64,000 nucleotides of DNA from Oligoflexales bacterium (GTDB lineage: Bacteria > Bdellovibrionota_B > Oligoflexia > Oligoflexales > Bog-1112): the NCBI GenBank assembly GCA_017985985.1, contig JAGNWK010000002.1, forward strand, positions 1-64,000, in the 5' to 3' direction. A program made the translations under genes and the position numbers. The notes under the pieces were generated by a model. The model worked only from the letters and a program-made list of their open reading frames with translations. It was not told where the DNA came from and made no database searches. Position 1 is the first letter of the stretch; each line of letters starts with the position of its first letter. This document shows, one piece after another, positions 62,321-64,000 of this stretch.

Positions 62321-62991
62321 TTCCGCCTTTCATCAAGGGATGGTGCAATCGACTCTATATTTCTGCCAAATATTTTCTTGGATAAGTCGATATATCGTGA
62401 TTTCACAAATGCAAAATAATGGGGGTCATTGGTGCCTGCCTCTAAAGCTTTAGCAAATATCCAAAGCTTTTTCATTTCAGCATAAAACAATTGCCCTCGC
62501 GCCTCAAAGCTAAGACCATCTTTTAAAAGATCCTGCTCTGCATTGTAATTCATTTTATAAAAACACCAATGATAAACATCCAAATTGTCATAAATAAGAA
62601 GAGCAATTTTTTTACGCGTCCTCAAGAGAGCTTCATCGTTATCTGCACCTTGAGCTGCCTCTGTCACTCGTTGGGAACACCCACTCCAATCTTCTGATTT
62701 AAGCTCCTCGTTAGCAGAAAGAAGCTCTTGAAGCTCCCAGGCCTCTGTCCCCTTAGGATGAGGATAAGGGTCATCTTCGTCTTCAGAATCGACAAGATCG
62801 ACTTCTTCACCATCCTCCTTCTTCTGGTGTTTACGACTAAAGGAATCGTCTGACAAAGCAAGATAGTTTGGATCCTGAGATTTTTCTTGAACGAGTTTTG
62901 AAGAGGAGCAAGATACTAGCGTACACAAAGGGATAAAATAGCCAAAAAATTTTAATACCAAGTGCTGATACTGACGCCAGCTAAAATCCAT
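62317..62991 (-). CDS. Lipoprotein with acidic SIM-like segment
   Basis: 224 residues. The signal region ends in LVSCSSS, a plausible lipobox (Cys 28). At 61-74 the sequence GEEVDLVDSEDEDD combines a short hydrophobic core (VDLV) with a following acidic run, the form of a SUMO-interacting motif in eukaryotes. The rest is helical, with no known domain. AAAAGG lies 6 nt before ATG 62991. It overlaps the preceding gene by 40 nt and the C48-like gene by 4 nt, so the three are translationally linked. Confidence 0.7.
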   Translation of the reverse strand: MDFSWRQYQHLVLKFFGYFIPLCTLVSCSSSKLVQEKSQDPNYLALSDDSFSRKHQKKEDGEEVDLVDSEDEDDPYPHPKGTEAWELQELLSANEELKSEDWSGCSQRVTEAAQGADNDEALLRTRKKIALLIYDNLDVYHWCFYKMNYNAEQDLLKDGLSFEARGQLFYAEMKKLWIFAKALEAGTNDPHYFAFVKSRYIDLSKKIFGRNIESIAPSLDERRK

Positions 62992-63977
62992 TTCTTACCT
63001 TTTCCTAACTGCAAACCAAGATCATAGTGAACCGCCAACGAACCATAGTGCAAAGTAAAATAAGACAGCTCACACCATAGTCCCGTTCCATCTCTACTGA
63101 TAGCCTTGCTATCCAATTCTCCCTTGAGATCCTTCTCCGCAGATGCATCATAAGCACCCAATCTCGTCTGCAGACTTAGACCCATGAGAAACAGAAACCC
63201 CTTACTCATTTTCAAAGTCGATAGGCTCGCTAGCTCCTTCTGCTCCTCCTCAACAGTCCTCGCTGCTAATTTGTCGACAGGACTACTTTCTCCAACTGCA
63301 TCTATTTTAGCAAAACCTAGCGCCGGGCCCCAGTAGACAAATCCATACCGCGCTGGTTTTTCCTTGTACTCGGCAGAACCTGAAAGAGCTAAAATTCTTG
63401 CTCCAAGCCACATTTTGCGCTTTTTCTTTTCATCTTCCTCCTGAAATTTATTCATAACTAGCACGGAATTGCCGGGTTCTGCTGTGTAATTTTTTCTTGG
63501 TGGATCGATTAAAATATAAGGAAACAAGATTCCCATTTTCACAAAAAAACTAAGCTCTCTTTTTTTATGACTCTCTTCACTCAATTTTTTTTCTTGCTTT
63601 TCAAATAAAGAAGGCTTTTTTTTCCCTCGTTCAAATTCATTTTTTCTTTTTTCTGATCTATCTTGAATTTCCCTATCTGCATCCCCCTCATCTATGTCAG
63701 GAGGAACCATCATCTGGGGAGGCGGAGGCAGAGCGATAGCGGCACCAGCTCTAAGCATCCCAGGGCTAGAGAACAAAAGGTACAAAATAAAAAACAAGCC
63801 CACATTTCGATAGCTGAGACCACCTAACGGCCAATGCCATTCGGTTAAAGCCCGATAGCCCTCGCTCAGGGTGACGTTCTCCCACTCAGTTAAAATCTGG
63901 TCACCCCGAGCGAAGTCAAGGGGTATCGAGTTAGAACAGAGCAGACCAGTTAAGATTTTTTTAATTCCTGCTCTCAT
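62952..63977 (-). CDS. Envelope protein of unknown function, N-terminus interrupted by a repeat element
   Basis: 341 residues from ATG 63977. Residues about 17-50 (SIPLDFARGD...) are encoded by a palindromic repeat. A hydrophobic stretch after it, VGLFFILYLLFSSPGMLRAGA, looks like the original signal peptide; GTG 63803 would start there. The mature part has a Pro/charged linker with an EKRKNEFERGKKK-type basic region and a C-terminal half with short beta-like strands ending in ISTWY, an aromatic end as in outer-membrane barrels. Function unknown. It heads the lipoprotein/C48 unit. Confidence 0.6.
   Translation of the reverse strand: MRAGIKKILTGLLCSNSIPLDFARGDQILTEWENVTLSEGYRALTEWHWPLGGLSYRNVGLFFILYLLFSSPGMLRAGAAIALPPPPQMMVPPDIDEGDADREIQDRSEKRKNEFERGKKKPSLFEKQEKKLSEESHKKRELSFFVKMGILFPYILIDPPRKNYTAEPGNSVLVMNKFQEEDEKKKRKMWLGARILALSGSAEYKEKPARYGFVYWGPALGFAKIDAVGESSPVDKLAARTVEEEQKELASLSTLKMSKGFLFLMGLSLQTRLGAYDASAEKDLKGELDSKAISRDGTGLWCELSYFTLHYGSLAVHYDLGLQLGKGKKWILAGVSISTWY
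63854..63929. repeat. Palindromic repeat inside the 63 kb envelope gene
   Basis: Arms CTCGCTCAGGGTGAC (63861-63875) and GTCACCCCGAGCGA (63900-63913) form an imperfect inverted repeat that extends outward through GATAGCCCT / AGGGGTATC. In frame on the minus strand it encodes the DFARGD-type peptide found wherever such repeats enter reading frames. It separates the likely start from the hydrophobic signal segment. Confidence 0.75.
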
Positions 63978-64000
63978 TTGTTCTCGTCTTCCATCTAGGT

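Overview
The window is about 64 kb from a Gram-negative bacterial chromosome of moderate GC content. It encodes many lipoproteins, Tat- and Sec-exported proteins, an ABC system with FtsX-type permeases plus a LolA-like partner, and a six-gene alternative complex III (ACIII). Gene content (response regulator with TPRs, STAS protein with zinc ribbon, DUF47-PiT pair, ACIII, multidomain kinases) resembles Bdellovibrionota/Oligoflexia or other former Deltaproteobacteria. That placement is inference and needs a phylogeny. Several exported proteins are eukaryote-like: an ankyrin protein ending in a complete RING-H2 finger, an ankyrin protein with an NLS-like basic patch and a poly-proline tail, and an Ulp1/C48-type SUMO-protease-like lipoprotein. 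Together they suggest contact with a eukaryotic host or prey.

Layout. 1-6.2 kb: two minus-strand surface lipoproteins, one giant, alanine-rich and repetitive (runs off the left edge), the other with a LamG-like domain and Cys-rich modules. 6.4-11.2 kb (minus): uvrB, PiT phosphate transporter with its DUF47 partner, arginase. 11.4-16.6 kb (plus): an xdhC-mocA-like-molybdopterin subunit-[2Fe-2S] subunit operon for a periplasmic xanthine-dehydrogenase-family enzyme. 16.6-18.4 kb: the convergent ankyrin-RING and ankyrin genes. 18.6-26.8 kb: ettA, REC-TPR protein, coaD-rsmD, speA, STAS protein, diguanylate cyclase. 26.8-36.3 kb (minus): a membrane sensor-like gene and actABCDEF.

36.7-48.8 kb (minus) is the most unusual region. 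Seven collinear, mostly overlapping or tightly spaced genes encode a ferritin-like diiron oxygenase, an acyl carrier protein, a FadJ-like enoyl-CoA hydratase without a recognisable NAD domain, an SDR, a fatty acyl-AMP ligase, a 1636-residue pseudokinase-AAA-TPR-GAF-histidine kinase and a REC-PAS-histidine kinase. A terminator-like hairpin sits in the leader and a PP2C phosphatase is divergent. I read this as a candidate system that makes a modified fatty-acyl product and couples it to its own sensory kinases. 49.7-56 kb (plus): urocanate hydratase, tRNA-Leu(CAG), a three-gene unit ending in an ATP-grasp-like protein, a small secreted protein and a clan-CD-protease-like exported protein. 56-61 kb (minus): a LolA-like/FtsX/FtsX/LolD-like export operon. 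61.1-64 kb (minus): three overlapping genes for envelope proteins, the last being the C48-like protease, which has a -1 frame continuation after a 12-A tract.

Palindromic repeat elements are scattered throughout. At least two lie in frame inside coding sequences (mocA-like N-terminus and the 63 kb envelope gene), reminiscent of Rickettsia palindromic elements. A second hairpin family with a GCTGCGCAGC-like core recurs at gene ends.
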